Counted from the first letter of the stretch, positions 52,776-62,696 are shown. The stretch: DNA of 64,000 nt from Lachnospiraceae bacterium Marseille-Q4251 (GCA_018223435.1 JAGTTO010000001.1:1240001-1304000), one strand, 5' to 3'. Made by a program: numbers and translations. The notes: a model not told the origin generated them from the letters alone.

Positions 52776-53464
52776 ATCTTACCTTCCTCATATTATAAAG
52801 TAGTAGTATTTAGAGTCCCTCTCCAAGGACTATATATTACACTGCTGAAGATATAGTGGAATAATTCTCTGCCTATTTCTTGATCTTTTCAGGAAAAATC
52901 AGTTACAATTTTTTATATAGTTGCTAATCAGTTAAATAACACATATTAATTCATTTAGAACAAAATTGCAATTTTCTAGAATTCGTTAGATACCTACATT
53001 CGCTTTTAAACAAAACCACTTCCGGAGTTTCGAAATATCCGCTTATCATGGTAATAAAAGAAATAGAATTCTATATGAATGCTCCTTCAGTGTACATGCG
53101 TCCAAACATAACTTGGCAGTGTTACAAAAAATTCTATTTTAGATCATATATGTGTTGTTCAAAACTAAATCAGATAATTACAATATATCTATGTATGATT
53201 CAAAATGTGTACAAAGGTAAACTTATTGCATTTACATGACCACAGGAGTTAATAAGATTCTATTTTTTACTGCTGAAGAGTAAAAATATCTTTCAATTCT
53301 TCCTATATCAGACTATTCACTATATTTTTCCTTTTAGGTAAGAATTAGCCTAGTATCCTTTTTTATACCTATTCTAACTTGTCCAAAATTATGGATATTT
53401 GTTAAAATTCAACTGCTAAATTTCCATTGAAGCTATAGATTTTAATAATCAGCCTTTAAAATCA
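52776..53464. other. 689-bp AT-rich gap in the RiPP locus with short repeats
   Basis: No gene of useful length was found on either strand. ACTGCTGAAGA occurs near 52841 and 53269, each followed ~60-70 bp later by a TTTT(C/A)GG(A/T)A(A/A) segment, suggesting a weak duplicated unit. A hairpin AGTCCTTGGAGAGGGACT (minus, ~52832-52815) lies before the PqqD-like gene. Confidence 0.4.
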
Positions 53465-54829
53465 TTATTCAACCATATAGAAACAATCCGTTGTTAAAAG
53501 ATCGTAAATAAACGAAATAAAGTCTTTTTTGTTCAAGTCTTTTTTCTCGATTAAATAGCTTTGATTCTGAATAATAATATTGATTACATTGTTCTGCCAG
53601 TTACAAAAATCAAATTCTGATGACACTAAATATTTTCCATTTCGATAGCAATTAATAAATTTAAGCCGTTTATTTTTCATATGTATATATGCAGATTCTT
53701 TTAAAATAATTCTTGCTTTACCTAAGGAAATATTTGACTCAATTAAATTTAAAATTTTCTCCTTATATTTTAAACATTTTCTTTCCATTTCATTATATTC
53801 ATTGTTGGTAAGAAATTGGCATGGATTACATCTTGCTTTCCACCGACATTTTAAGCAACTCAAACTTCTTCTTTCTTGGTTAAGTTTATCTCGCTTTTGG
53901 TTAAATAACTCATTATCCTCTAAAAAATTATTAATTTCATCATGTCTTTCTATTAAAGAATTAGGAATACTTTTTATCTGTCCATTACTCATAAGAAATT
54001 CTGCTTTATTTTCGGAACAAGAGTAGAGTTTACCATTCATATCCATAGAAAATCCTCCATTATTTGATACGCAATCAGGAAAACAAACCATAGAATTCAT
54101 ATTATATTTAATATTAAAAAAAATATATGCAAGTGGTCTGAGTGAATGAACAAATAAAATATAAGATGGATTATTTAGCAAAGCATACCTATGATATATC
54201 TTGTCAACAAGCTCTTCATATTCATTATCATCAAGTTTTAAAAAGTCGTATTTTTGAGCTCTCCCTGCAACAGTGATCGAATTGATTATCACTTCATTAA
54301 TATTTAATTTATCAAAATATTCTGCAAACTGCTTCCATTCGTTTTTGTTTTGACTATTTAGCGTCATTTTAATAATTATGGGTTTAAACAATTTTTTATT
54401 ATGGATTTCCCTTTGTAATAACTGCAGCCCATTCATCGCAGAGCTAAAACTACCAGTTCCTCTAATATAATCATTACTTTTACTTGTTACTCCTTCTAAA
54501 CTAATATTGACAACGTTAATTCCTGATTCAATAAGTTTACAAACAATATTATATGTTAATAGCGTACCATTAGTTATAATTTCTGTTTCTATTCCCTTTT
54601 CTTTACAAAAAGATATCAAATCAAATATGTTTTTATACATCAATGGTTCTTTAAGTATTATTACCACTTGCTTTAATCCAAATTTTGTTAACCCCAAAAT
54701 TCTTTTTTTCATTAGATTTATATCAGCTTCTTTGTTTATTTCATTCAAGTTTTCAGCGACACAATGTTTACAACACAAATTACATCTCGAATTAACTTGA
54801 ATAGAAATTATCTTTACATCCTTAAACAC
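53465..54829 (-). CDS. Radical SAM enzyme with SPASM-like C-terminal cysteines
   Basis: GAGGAGG precedes a GTG start. The 454-residue protein has the CxxxCxxC cluster (C16, C20, C23 in SRCNLCCKHC), partial TIM barrel motifs (EIITNGTLLT, VNISLEG) and later cysteines: VCFPDCVSNNG, LYSCSENKAEF, CLKCRWKARCNPCQF and KCLKY. These match a SPASM domain that holds extra 4Fe-4S clusters. The last ~90 residues resemble a small appended domain. SPASM enzymes of RiPP clusters form thioether or C-C crosslinks or remove groups; which applies here is unknown. Confidence 0.85.
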   Translation of the reverse strand: MFKDVKIISIQVNSRCNLCCKHCVAENLNEINKEADINLMKKRILGLTKFGLKQVVIILKEPLMYKNIFDLISFCKEKGIETEIITNGTLLTYNIVCKLIESGINVVNISLEGVTSKSNDYIRGTGSFSSAMNGLQLLQREIHNKKLFKPIIIKMTLNSQNKNEWKQFAEYFDKLNINEVIINSITVAGRAQKYDFLKLDDNEYEELVDKIYHRYALLNNPSYILFVHSLRPLAYIFFNIKYNMNSMVCFPDCVSNNGGFSMDMNGKLYSCSENKAEFLMSNGQIKSIPNSLIERHDEINNFLEDNELFNQKRDKLNQERRSLSCLKCRWKARCNPCQFLTNNEYNEMERKCLKYKEKILNLIESNISLGKARIILKESAYIHMKNKRLKFINCYRNGKYLVSSEFDFCNWQNNVINIIIQNQSYLIEKKDLNKKDFISFIYDLLTTDCFYMVE

Positions 54830-55027
54830 TATATCCTCCTCTGATACTATTATTTATAATGAACTATTTACAAAACCAGACAAATTCCATACCTACTTCA
54901 CTATTATAAATATTTCCTTATTGTATATCGTATAATAAAATCATATAGAAATATAAATCATTATTCCCTAAATAAACAATTCCAGTGCTTAATACTATAT
55001 GGAGAAAGTTTGTAAATCTTTAATCAT

Positions 55028-55513
55028 TTACAGTATTTTTGAAAATGTAATTATATCTAAATTATCATTATTATCTTTTGACTTATATATACATTCCATT
55101 TCAAATCCAGAAGATAATAAAATTGAAATAACCTTATCATTCAATTGCTCTTTTAAAATAGTTATTTTTATTTTTTTTATTTCTTGTATTATTAATAAAC
55201 TACATAATTTCTCTAAAGCAAAGTCCACAAAATTTGTATCTGAAATGGATAACAATTCTATCCTTGCTGTATTGTTATCTCTTTGTTTTTGATTAGTTTG
55301 GCACAATAAAATATTTTTTATATTCCTAGTTTTATCCATTTCCACAAATATTTGCATAAAATATGTAAATAAAGAATTTCTTATATCTAATTCACTAGTT
55401 TTTAAAATATCTACATCAGGTGCAAAAAGGAACTTTTCTTCGTCATATATATCTGATTCATATATATAATCTACAACATAGTGTGCATCTCCATACTCTA
55501 AAAATTTATACAT
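55028..55513 (-). CDS. GNAT-like protein of the RiPP locus
   Basis: The 161-residue protein has a weak GNAT outline: a central RIELLSISDTNFVDFALEKL, then IKITILKEQLNDKVISILLSSGF, the usual last helix and strand of acetyltransferases. The acetyl-CoA loop is not clear. It lies 16 bp after the radical SAM gene. N-terminal acetylation of the product or self-protection are possible roles. Confidence 0.5.
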   Translation of the reverse strand: MYKFLEYGDAHYVVDYIYESDIYDEEKFLFAPDVDILKTSELDIRNSLFTYFMQIFVEMDKTRNIKNILLCQTNQKQRDNNTARIELLSISDTNFVDFALEKLCSLLIIQEIKKIKITILKEQLNDKVISILLSSGFEMECIYKSKDNNDNLDIITFSKIL

Positions 55514-55529
55514 GTCTTATTTCCTCCCT

Positions 55530-56570
55530 TTACCGAACTGTTACTGCTAAACTTCTACATAGCTCTTCTGTTTTCTGTCTGTAATCAGGACTAAGAATAT
55601 CCAAGTCTATTGCCTCATCAATAAAAATTTCCGGCAATCCAAATTTTTGTAAGTCCATTTCACTTGTATCATTCATTCTGGCAGCAACCTCTTGGAGATA
55701 TTTATTATTCCATATATCCAACAATCCACCTTCAATATATTCCCTTATAGAATGTTTCCTTATGTTTCCACATGTAATAGGTATATATGGAGAAATTAAA
55801 ATATCTCCATAAGCGCTTATAGAAAAATAAGAAAGCATAGGTTGTTTTATTCTTCCTTTAGCTATATGTTCAAGTGGATCTCCCCATTCAACATACATTT
55901 TAGGATTCTCTTTTCTCTTTTTTGCTAGTATAAAGGACACTTTTTGGTAATCCTCATATGTAGGTATGAAACTTTGAAGGTTCTTTCTTGCCCTTCCTAG
56001 AAGCATTAATGGCTGACATCTAAAAAACTTTACACCTAACTTTTTAACAAACTCAAACAGCTCATCTATATCATCTATATTGAACTTGGTTGGTGCAAAA
56101 GATACTGCTACAGTGTGACCTGCATCAATTAAATATTTAATAGACTCAATGGCACGATCATAGCTTCCCTTCATATTACGCATTCTTTCATGGTTCTCTT
56201 TAAAACCGTCTAAACTTACTTGTACACTGCGGATATTAGGTAGCCTTAACTGAGATGCATACTCCTTAGTCATCAAATATCCATTAGTAACTAATGCTAA
56301 GTCAATCTTACTATTATTACCGGAAAGATAATCCGAGATTTGAAGTATCAATTCCTTTCGTAATAATGCTTCTCCACCACCTATACTTATTAGTCCCACA
56401 CTATAATTATTAATATCATCGATAAATTGTAAAATTTCAGCATCTGATAACTCCTGCTTATTTAAAGAATGTTCACCACTAGAATTAAAACAATGTAAAC
56501 ATCTAAATGTACATTTATAAGTTAAATCAATTGCACATGTTCCTATATAAAAATTTCCATCCATAATCAT
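55530..56570 (-). CDS. Radical SAM enzyme, short type
   Basis: AAAGG precedes the ATG. The 346-residue protein has C20, C24 and C27 in DLTYKCTFRCLHCFNSSG, SIGGGEALLR (SAM amino-group contact), ALVTNGYLM and VQVSLDG. The C-terminal region (YGDILISPYIPITCGNIRKH) has the outline of a twitch/SPASM domain but few cysteines. Enzymes of this size include peptide epimerases and PqqE-like crosslinkers. With the Val/Asn-rich core, an epimerase is one possibility (inference only). Confidence 0.83.
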   Translation of the reverse strand: MIMDGNFYIGTCAIDLTYKCTFRCLHCFNSSGEHSLNKQELSDAEILQFIDDINNYSVGLISIGGGEALLRKELILQISDYLSGNNSKIDLALVTNGYLMTKEYASQLRLPNIRSVQVSLDGFKENHERMRNMKGSYDRAIESIKYLIDAGHTVAVSFAPTKFNIDDIDELFEFVKKLGVKFFRCQPLMLLGRARKNLQSFIPTYEDYQKVSFILAKKRKENPKMYVEWGDPLEHIAKGRIKQPMLSYFSISAYGDILISPYIPITCGNIRKHSIREYIEGGLLDIWNNKYLQEVAARMNDTSEMDLQKFGLPEIFIDEAIDLDILSPDYRQKTEELCRSLAVTVR

Positions 56571-57066
56571 ATCAATTCCTTTCGTTCAAACATTAAATAT
56601 AATAAAGGTAGCTTAATTTCAAACATTTGTATTGTAATAAAGTTAATAATTAGATATCTAAGAGCATATAATCTATATACCACTTTACAAAGTATAAATA
56701 CACAACTTCTTTTTGGTAATAGTATATTTGGAGTTATCAATTCATAATAAGATGATGCCAGGTTCAAAAATCATAAACCACATTGTACTTGCGCGTAAGT
56801 AGTTTTGTGACTTTATGACCCACTCCAATGTGAAGATAAAAGTAGGGCAGATGCCCCTCACTATCCGAATTTGGGACAGAATTGTAGGAGTGCATAGCAC
56901 GAAACAATTTGTTAGGTATCGTTTGACACCCACATCATAAGATTATAAATAATTGCTCTTCTTCCCAGAGTTGATAAGTATTTAAGATATTTACAAACGA
57001 ATTATCAAATCTCGTCATAGTCAACTTTATTAGATTTATACTTTGTTCAACTTTTTATTTCTTCTC
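56571..57066. other. Gap with a less AT-rich remnant
   Basis: No supported gene. The block ~56757-56940 is clearly less AT-rich than its surroundings. On the plus strand it reads as a decayed coding fragment (DFMTHSNVKIKVGQ then TIRIWDRIVGVHS), possibly the end of a lost transposase or plasmid gene. The other frames here lack ribosome sites. Confidence 0.35.
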
Positions 57067-57546
57067 TTATTTGATGGTCAAATTATTCATATGTCCTAAA
57101 TATTTTTCTAAAATTCCATTCTCATCAAAGACTATTGTTGCATTAGGTAAACAAAGTATATTCTTTCCGTAAGTTTTAATTGGAATATAACCTATATTTT
57201 TTTCTTCTATAAATAAAACTTTTACATAATGTGTATTAAACACTTGTGGAAATAACTTATAAATAATCATTTCATACGGAATTAAATTTCCTTTATATAT
57301 GATAGCTTCATTCGAGCCAGAAAATGAAATCTTATTTTTTTCTATAGTCATTTCGCTCTGCTTGATAATACCATTTTGATTTGAGTAAAACGATATAAAA
57401 GTGCTATTTTCAATCGTACTATAAATTATATTTTTTTTTACTGAATTCGTCTGAAATTCTAAATAAAATTCATCCAAATCTGATGTGCATCGACATTTTC
57501 CAACATCAAATCCTTTCCAATAAACTTTTAAATTCTTTTCTAACAT
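57067..57546 (-). CDS. Uncharacterised protein beside the ABC exporter
   Basis: GGGAGG fixes the start at 57546. The 159-residue product appears beta-rich with repeated short strands (IIYSTIENSTFISFYSNQNG, NIGYIPIKTYGKNI). There is no signal peptide or clear membrane helix. It lies 30 bp after the ABC exporter gene in one operon. It could be an immunity or accessory protein. Confidence 0.45.
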   Translation of the reverse strand: MLEKNLKVYWKGFDVGKCRCTSDLDEFYLEFQTNSVKKNIIYSTIENSTFISFYSNQNGIIKQSEMTIEKNKISFSGSNEAIIYKGNLIPYEMIIYKLFPQVFNTHYVKVLFIEEKNIGYIPIKTYGKNILCLPNATIVFDENGILEKYLGHMNNLTIK

Positions 57547-57576
57547 TTCTTTTCCTCCCTCGTATAACACCCAAAA

Positions 57577-59175
57577 TTAAAGTTCATATAAAACATCACA
57601 TATAGAACATAAATTTTCATCGTGTGTCACAATGATAACAATACTTTGTTTTGCAATTTTACATATACAGTTTTTCAACAATTCTACACTACTATTGTCT
57701 AGTCCTGCTGAAGGTTCATCGAAAATGTATAATTTGGCCTTTTTTAACAACACACACAAAAATAAAATTTTCTGTTTTTCACCACCTGAAAAATCACAAA
57801 TTCTTCGTTCCAGCAACTGATATATATTAAAATTTTCATTAAAATATAAAGGAGCTATATTATAATAATCTATTGTATACTCTATTTTTTTTACTATATT
57901 TTCTGAGTAACAACTAAATATTTCACGTAATCGCAAATTATAGAAATATATATTTTGCGGCAACATTGCAATATATTTGTTTCTCATTTCATACATATTG
58001 AATTGCTTTATATCAATCCCATCATATTCTATATTTCCAGACGTATTATCAGAAAATACACCTATTAACAATTTTAAAAGTGATGTTTTTCCTACTCCAT
58101 TATCACCTATTAAACCGTATATCTTATTCTTTTCAAAAAAAACATTTGCTTTATTTTTCAAAAACAGATGCTCTAATCTGTTTACTTTTATACAAGAAAT
58201 TTCATTTTTTATAATATATCCATTTGTTTCTTCTTGTAAATCAAGCAATTCTTTAATTCTAATATATGCAGCATATGCATCTTGATATCCTTTTCCAAGG
58301 TTAAGAAAATAGCGGATATTTTTTTGTATTAAATTTAAATACGCATTTATAATAGTAAACTCACCAATTGACATTGTTTTATTTATTATTGAAGTGCCTC
58401 CGACAATCAATGTCGTAACTGTATATAGTAACGACAAAATGCTATCAGCAGAAGAAAAAAGATATATAGTCTTGTTATATTTTAATACATCAGTAATATA
58501 ATTTTTTACTAACGATATTAAATAATTATTCCAAAATGAAAAATTTGCATTTATTTTTATAAATTCGTTTATACTATACTGTTCATTTAAATTGCTATAA
58601 AAAATATTTCTTTGTTCTTTAAATTTAATTCCTATTTTAAATAAAGGATTTTTCATTAGCAAGAAAAGAACTATATATAAAGGAATAAAAATCAATATTA
58701 AAACAATTAATTTATTGTCTATCATTAAAAGGAATATTAGCGTAAGTAATATGCTTACACCATTCGCAAAAACACTAGCATAATTCTCTATAAAAAATTC
58801 AAATATACTACTTACATCACTGACAATTCTATTGTTTAAATACGTTGGATCGTATTTATCTATAGATCTAACAGGTACATTCCTTAAATGTAGTATTATG
58901 TTAAAAATGCACTTATATATTATAGTATTTTTTACTTTTGTCATACTCATACTATAAAAAAAATTAACTATACAACTTATAATTCCAAAAAGAAACAATA
59001 CTAGAGCAAAGTTATATATAATTTTAATATCTGGCTTTTTTAAAATCACATCTAAAAAAACACCATTAAAATAAGGTAAAACCAATGAAAAAACACTTGA
59101 AAACATTGAAAAAAAGCCAAGTCCTATAATTATAGTTAAATTATTTCTAAAAGATGAAAACAAAAATTTTTTCAT
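57577..59175 (-). CDS. ABC exporter (fused membrane and ATPase domains)
   Basis: CGGAG precedes the ATG. The 532-residue protein has about six membrane helices in residues ~10-290, then Walker A (GLIGDNGVGKTSLLKLL), signature (DFSGGEKQKILFL) and Walker B (KLYIFDEPSAGLD), with the switch His in VIIVTHDE. No N-terminal C39 peptidase is present, so leader removal must occur elsewhere. It should export the modified peptide as a homodimer. Confidence 0.88.
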   Translation of the reverse strand: MKKFLFSSFRNNLTIIIGLGFFSMFSSVFSLVLPYFNGVFLDVILKKPDIKIIYNFALVLFLFGIISCIVNFFYSMSMTKVKNTIIYKCIFNIILHLRNVPVRSIDKYDPTYLNNRIVSDVSSIFEFFIENYASVFANGVSILLTLIFLLMIDNKLIVLILIFIPLYIVLFLLMKNPLFKIGIKFKEQRNIFYSNLNEQYSINEFIKINANFSFWNNYLISLVKNYITDVLKYNKTIYLFSSADSILSLLYTVTTLIVGGTSIINKTMSIGEFTIINAYLNLIQKNIRYFLNLGKGYQDAYAAYIRIKELLDLQEETNGYIIKNEISCIKVNRLEHLFLKNKANVFFEKNKIYGLIGDNGVGKTSLLKLLIGVFSDNTSGNIEYDGIDIKQFNMYEMRNKYIAMLPQNIYFYNLRLREIFSCYSENIVKKIEYTIDYYNIAPLYFNENFNIYQLLERRICDFSGGEKQKILFLCVLLKKAKLYIFDEPSAGLDNSSVELLKNCICKIAKQSIVIIVTHDENLCSICDVLYEL

Positions 59176-59713
59176 ATAATTCTCCGTTCTAAGGAATTAA
59201 CTACCAGCTCAACTGGAAGCTTTCCATTTCTTCAAAGTATCATCGTTGTTTCGAATTCTTAGTGGGAGTATCACAAACATTATTATAGTTCCTATAAAGC
59301 AATACTTTTGGAATTTTCTGCTTCATGCATAATATATTAATTATTTCCATATAAGACACTTCTATCTCAAACGCTTTGTTCTTGTTGCTTTGTAATTCTG
59401 ACTATATATTATAAATCATCCGTACATTTGTCCTTTTAAATATCTTATAATTTCTAACATTCTCTTTTGTCTTTCCATACAGTAATTTCTTATTGTAAAT
59501 ACCTTAAAACTATATAATTTGATCTTTTCCGTTAAAGTAAGTAGCAAATATCTATTATTCATTTGACGCCATTATGATTAAAGTTTACTTGCAACACCAA
59601 TTTCATTAATCACAAGGGTACTTATTGATATCTTCACCGTTCTCAGTTTTTTTTAGTTTCTCCGTATAACTGAACAATTAAACTTTTCATTCACAATATT
59701 TATCAAAACTTTA
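59176..59713. other. 538-bp AT-rich gap before the exporter
   Basis: No firm gene. A minus-strand frame (~59260-59400) encodes EVSYMEIINILCMKQKIPK then VLLYRNYNNVCDTPTKNS without a good start or ribosome site and may be a remnant. ATTTACAATAAGAAATTAC (minus, ~59498-59480) partly resembles ATACAATAAGGAAATA upstream of the 53465 gene. Confidence 0.35.
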
Positions 59714-61051
59714 TCATTTTTTCTCTCTTATAATTAAGTCATATCCAACTTCTGCATATGCTGCAATTATCTCATTAATCTCAATAATATCTTTTTTGGT
59801 CAACAGTGGATGGGACATTTCAAATATTCTTTCATCGTAATTCCACTCCACATTGTCAAATATATCAAACCCTATATCAGGATTCATTTTTCTTAAGGCA
59901 TCAAATTCTGGTGATGGTAATGGTAACCACCATACAAGATTAACAATTATGTTATACTTCATAGCTATAAAACCAACTGTTTCAATAGTTTTAAAAATAT
60001 CTTTTTTTGTTTCCCAGGGAAATCCAATAATAAATGAGAAAAAAATATTAGTATTTAATTGATACTTTAAAATTTTTTCCGCCACTTGAAATATTTGCTC
60101 TTTCTTTATTCCTTTTTTTATACGTTTCAATCCTTCGTCATATCCAGATTCAACACCTACTTGGACACTTATTCCAGGGAATTTTTTTATTGCGGATAAT
60201 ACATTATCATCTAAAAGTACTTTTAATTTAGCTTCAACTAAAAAAGAATACGATTTAATATTAGTAACTGATAATTTAGTTAATATTTCTATAGCTCTTA
60301 CTTTATCTTCAAAGAAATGATCATCTGTAAAAATGATACTTTTTCTTAAAATTTTATCTCTCATATATTTTTCTATGCCTATAATTCTTTTTACCGCTTC
60401 ATCACTATTAAAACCTCTCCAACATCTTTTATTTAAAATTGAACAAAAGGAACAATTCCCACTACACCCTCGTGAAGTTTCTATTGAAATAGTTTCATAT
60501 ATATTCTCTGGGATTAAATCATATGCGGAATACAATGTATTTTTATCAAAGGTCATTTTATCCATAAAAGAATTTATCATAATATCACCTTTATCATTTC
60601 TATATACAAGATTTGGTACTTCAGAAAGATTCTTTTTTCTCTCCAAAGTTTCTACTAATATAGGGAAGGATTTATCCCCTTCTCCTATTAAAATATAATC
60701 TATATCTGTTGTCTGCATTATATGATTGAATACTCTGCTAGGATGTATGCCTCCAACAACAATCGGATTCTTTATATTATTTACCTTAAGCGTCGATATA
60801 CATTTTTTTACATATCCCCAAGTAAATGTATTAGATGAAAATGCAAACAAATCAAAATCCTTAAATTTCTCTATGATTACTGAAGCTAGACTTTCTCCCA
60901 CCATACCATCAATATAATCATCTGGATTTATTATATGTATAGTGTGACCCTTATCTCGTAAAATTGCACCTAAATAATACATAGCTAATGTAACTGTTTT
61001 TCTACTATCATATCTTTTCCCAAAACTACTATTAATTAACAATATTTTCAT
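59714..61051 (-). CDS. B12-binding-domain radical SAM enzyme (candidate C-methyltransferase)
   Basis: GGTGG precedes the start at 61051. The 445-residue protein has an N-terminal Rossmann-like cobalamin-binding domain (KILLINSSFGKRYDS, SSNTFTWGYV, PIVVGGIHPSR), then the radical SAM domain with C196, C200 and C203 in SRGCSGNCSFCSI. Later segments include VGVESGYDEGLKRIKKGI and FSFIIGFPWET. Class B enzymes of this type methylate unactivated carbons. In this locus Val or other residues of the core peptide are the natural substrates (inference). It overlaps the upstream gene stop (ATGA). Confidence 0.85.
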   Translation of the reverse strand: MKILLINSSFGKRYDSRKTVTLAMYYLGAILRDKGHTIHIINPDDYIDGMVGESLASVIIEKFKDFDLFAFSSNTFTWGYVKKCISTLKVNNIKNPIVVGGIHPSRVFNHIMQTTDIDYILIGEGDKSFPILVETLERKKNLSEVPNLVYRNDKGDIMINSFMDKMTFDKNTLYSAYDLIPENIYETISIETSRGCSGNCSFCSILNKRCWRGFNSDEAVKRIIGIEKYMRDKILRKSIIFTDDHFFEDKVRAIEILTKLSVTNIKSYSFLVEAKLKVLLDDNVLSAIKKFPGISVQVGVESGYDEGLKRIKKGIKKEQIFQVAEKILKYQLNTNIFFSFIIGFPWETKKDIFKTIETVGFIAMKYNIIVNLVWWLPLPSPEFDALRKMNPDIGFDIFDNVEWNYDERIFEMSHPLLTKKDIIEINEIIAAYAEVGYDLIIREKK

Positions 61052-62133
61052 TCTGTAACCACCCTTATCTTTAAAGGATAAAGAACCCCTTCTTTTATCA
61101 GTTGTAAAATAGTACTTATACATTCAAAATTTATTCGACTTTTATCCTGGTAACTCAAACCAATTATTTCAACAATCTCCTTAATACTCCTACGTCCATC
61201 TATACTTTCTATTAAAACAGCTGCAACTCTATTTAATTTTATTTTATTACTTGTTATTGAATCAATTAAATATATATTGGTTTTCCCATACCATAATTTC
61301 CAATTTTTTTTAATCTCAAGAACAGTTATATTATAAAATCCATATTTGAAAATCTCGTTTCTAATGGCCTTCAAATTATTAATATGTTCAACAGTTCCCA
61401 ATCTTGTTTTATAGAATTGTATATCTTGATGAAAATATAATTTCAAATACCTATCTAATGCAACGTCAAACGAAATTTCATTAATATTTTCAAAATATGT
61501 AGGCAAGCAATTAAGAATTCCTACATATCCCTCATAATTTACGAATGCATTCTCAATAATACTTTTATTAACATATTTATTTATCTTTTTCATATCTGAA
61601 GTAATATTGATATTGGGAAAAATTTTTTTAATATCTACATATTTTTTTATGACAGTAAAAGCATTTTTGTACGAAAAGTCATTTTTTGCTGTTTGGGTAA
61701 TGCTTAATTCTAAATTTTTTATCCCTGTTGAAAATACTTGATATATAATTTCTTCTAATTGAAAATAATTATTGTCATTAACTTCAATTATTACACTCAT
61801 TTTATCTTTTTTCTTTTCATCAAGACTTTCTATATTATTTATAACTCCAATATCATTATTAATTACTACAATAATATTAGAAACCAATGAAAAAATATCA
61901 TTATTCCAATTATTGAATGTTGAAACAATAACTGTTAAATTTAGTTTTTTTTTATGTATACTTTCAATCAATTCTCGTTGCTGATCAAGCAGCAAATCTG
62001 TTTCCATTGTATTTAATATTATTTCTTGTATGTCTGTAAATTTTATTATTTCCTCAATGGTAAGTTCAAAACATAAACTAGCATTTGATACTTCCCAATA
62101 TATTCTTTTCAAATTATCTAAAATTGCTGTCAT
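61048..62133 (-). CDS. Radical-SAM-like barrel without cluster cysteines, fused to a PqqD-like domain
   Basis: The 361-residue protein starts where a radical SAM domain would, with barrel-like strands (LTVIVSTFNNWN, SVIIEVNDNNYF, LELSITQTAKN, NINITSDM), but has no CxxxCxxC; the only early Cys is in ASLCFEL. Its last ~90 residues match PqqD/RRE folds: NIYLIDSITSNKIKLNRVAAVLIES (as two parts), RRSIKEIVEIIGLS and LQLIKEGVLYPLKI. It overlaps both the ferredoxin and B12 enzyme genes by 4 bp. It may present the leader peptide to the partner enzyme. Confidence 0.6.
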   Translation of the reverse strand: MTAILDNLKRIYWEVSNASLCFELTIEEIIKFTDIQEIILNTMETDLLLDQQRELIESIHKKKLNLTVIVSTFNNWNNDIFSLVSNIIVVINNDIGVINNIESLDEKKKDKMSVIIEVNDNNYFQLEEIIYQVFSTGIKNLELSITQTAKNDFSYKNAFTVIKKYVDIKKIFPNINITSDMKKINKYVNKSIIENAFVNYEGYVGILNCLPTYFENINEISFDVALDRYLKLYFHQDIQFYKTRLGTVEHINNLKAIRNEIFKYGFYNITVLEIKKNWKLWYGKTNIYLIDSITSNKIKLNRVAAVLIESIDGRRSIKEIVEIIGLSYQDKSRINFECISTILQLIKEGVLYPLKIRVVTE

Positions 62134-62315
62134 AGTCCACCTCTTTTCTTTATATCAACTGCACCTACTGGACAAACAAAACTACACGTTCCGCATTCTA
62201 AACATTTATCTAGCTCAATATAATACACCTCATCTTTCTTTTTAATTGCATTGCCAGGACATTCCTCTCTACACGATCCACATTTAATACATTTTTCTCC
62301 TATGTAATAGGCCAT
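62130..62315 (-). CDS. Small 2[4Fe-4S] ferredoxin
   Basis: GGAGG fixes the start at 62315. The 61-residue protein has two CxxCxxCxxxCP motifs (C9-C19 in CIKCGSCREECPG; C38-C48 in CLECGTCSFVCPVG), so it carries two 4Fe-4S clusters. As the first gene of the operon it is a likely dedicated electron donor for the radical SAM enzymes. A stop/start overlap joins it to the next gene. Confidence 0.92.
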   Translation of the reverse strand: MAYYIGEKCIKCGSCREECPGNAIKKKDEVYYIELDKCLECGTCSFVCPVGAVDIKKRGGL

Positions 62316-62413
62316 AACATACCCTCCACTTAATTTTTTAATATTTCGTTTGATAACTAATATTAGCACCCATTTCTTGAATCTATATTATCGTGTCAGA
62401 TATTGTTACCTAA

Positions 62414-62428
62414 ATGTAATAAATTGTA
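62414..62428 (-). promoter_or_regulatory. 15-bp sequence shared with the agrD promoter
   Basis: Minus-strand TACAATTTATTACAT is ~100 bp upstream of the ferredoxin start, with a TAATAT-type -10 candidate further down. The same 15 bases occur at 43262-43276 upstream of agrD. It is a candidate AgrA-controlled element. Confidence 0.45.
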
Positions 62429-62518
62429 TTTACCGATTTTATCTATTAATCCTTCCCACTACTAGGGTAAATTAGAAACTTTCACTCCTTAACAACGTGC
62501 ACACACAACGCACTAAAA

Positions 62519-62558
62519 AATGCTGTTGTAGGTTTGCTTACCCATAACAACATTTTTT
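62519..62558. terminator. Bidirectional hairpin at the RiPP/ICE border
   Basis: AATGCTGTTGT pairs with ATAACAACATT across a short loop, with T-tracts on both strands. Confidence 0.6.
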
Positions 62559-62696
62559 TATATTCTTATGATTCAAAATCACAAATCCAAAAATTGGGAA
62601 ATCAGAGTTTTACATTCGGAAATTTTTTACGCTTATATATAACGCACATTAATACGATAAAAGGTGACTTTTTTATTGTAATTTGCAAAAAAATTT

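Noticed and set aside
56742..56933. 63-codon minus-strand ORF in the RiPP gap
   Set aside because: No ribosome site and no family resemblance; the block reads better as a decayed remnant.
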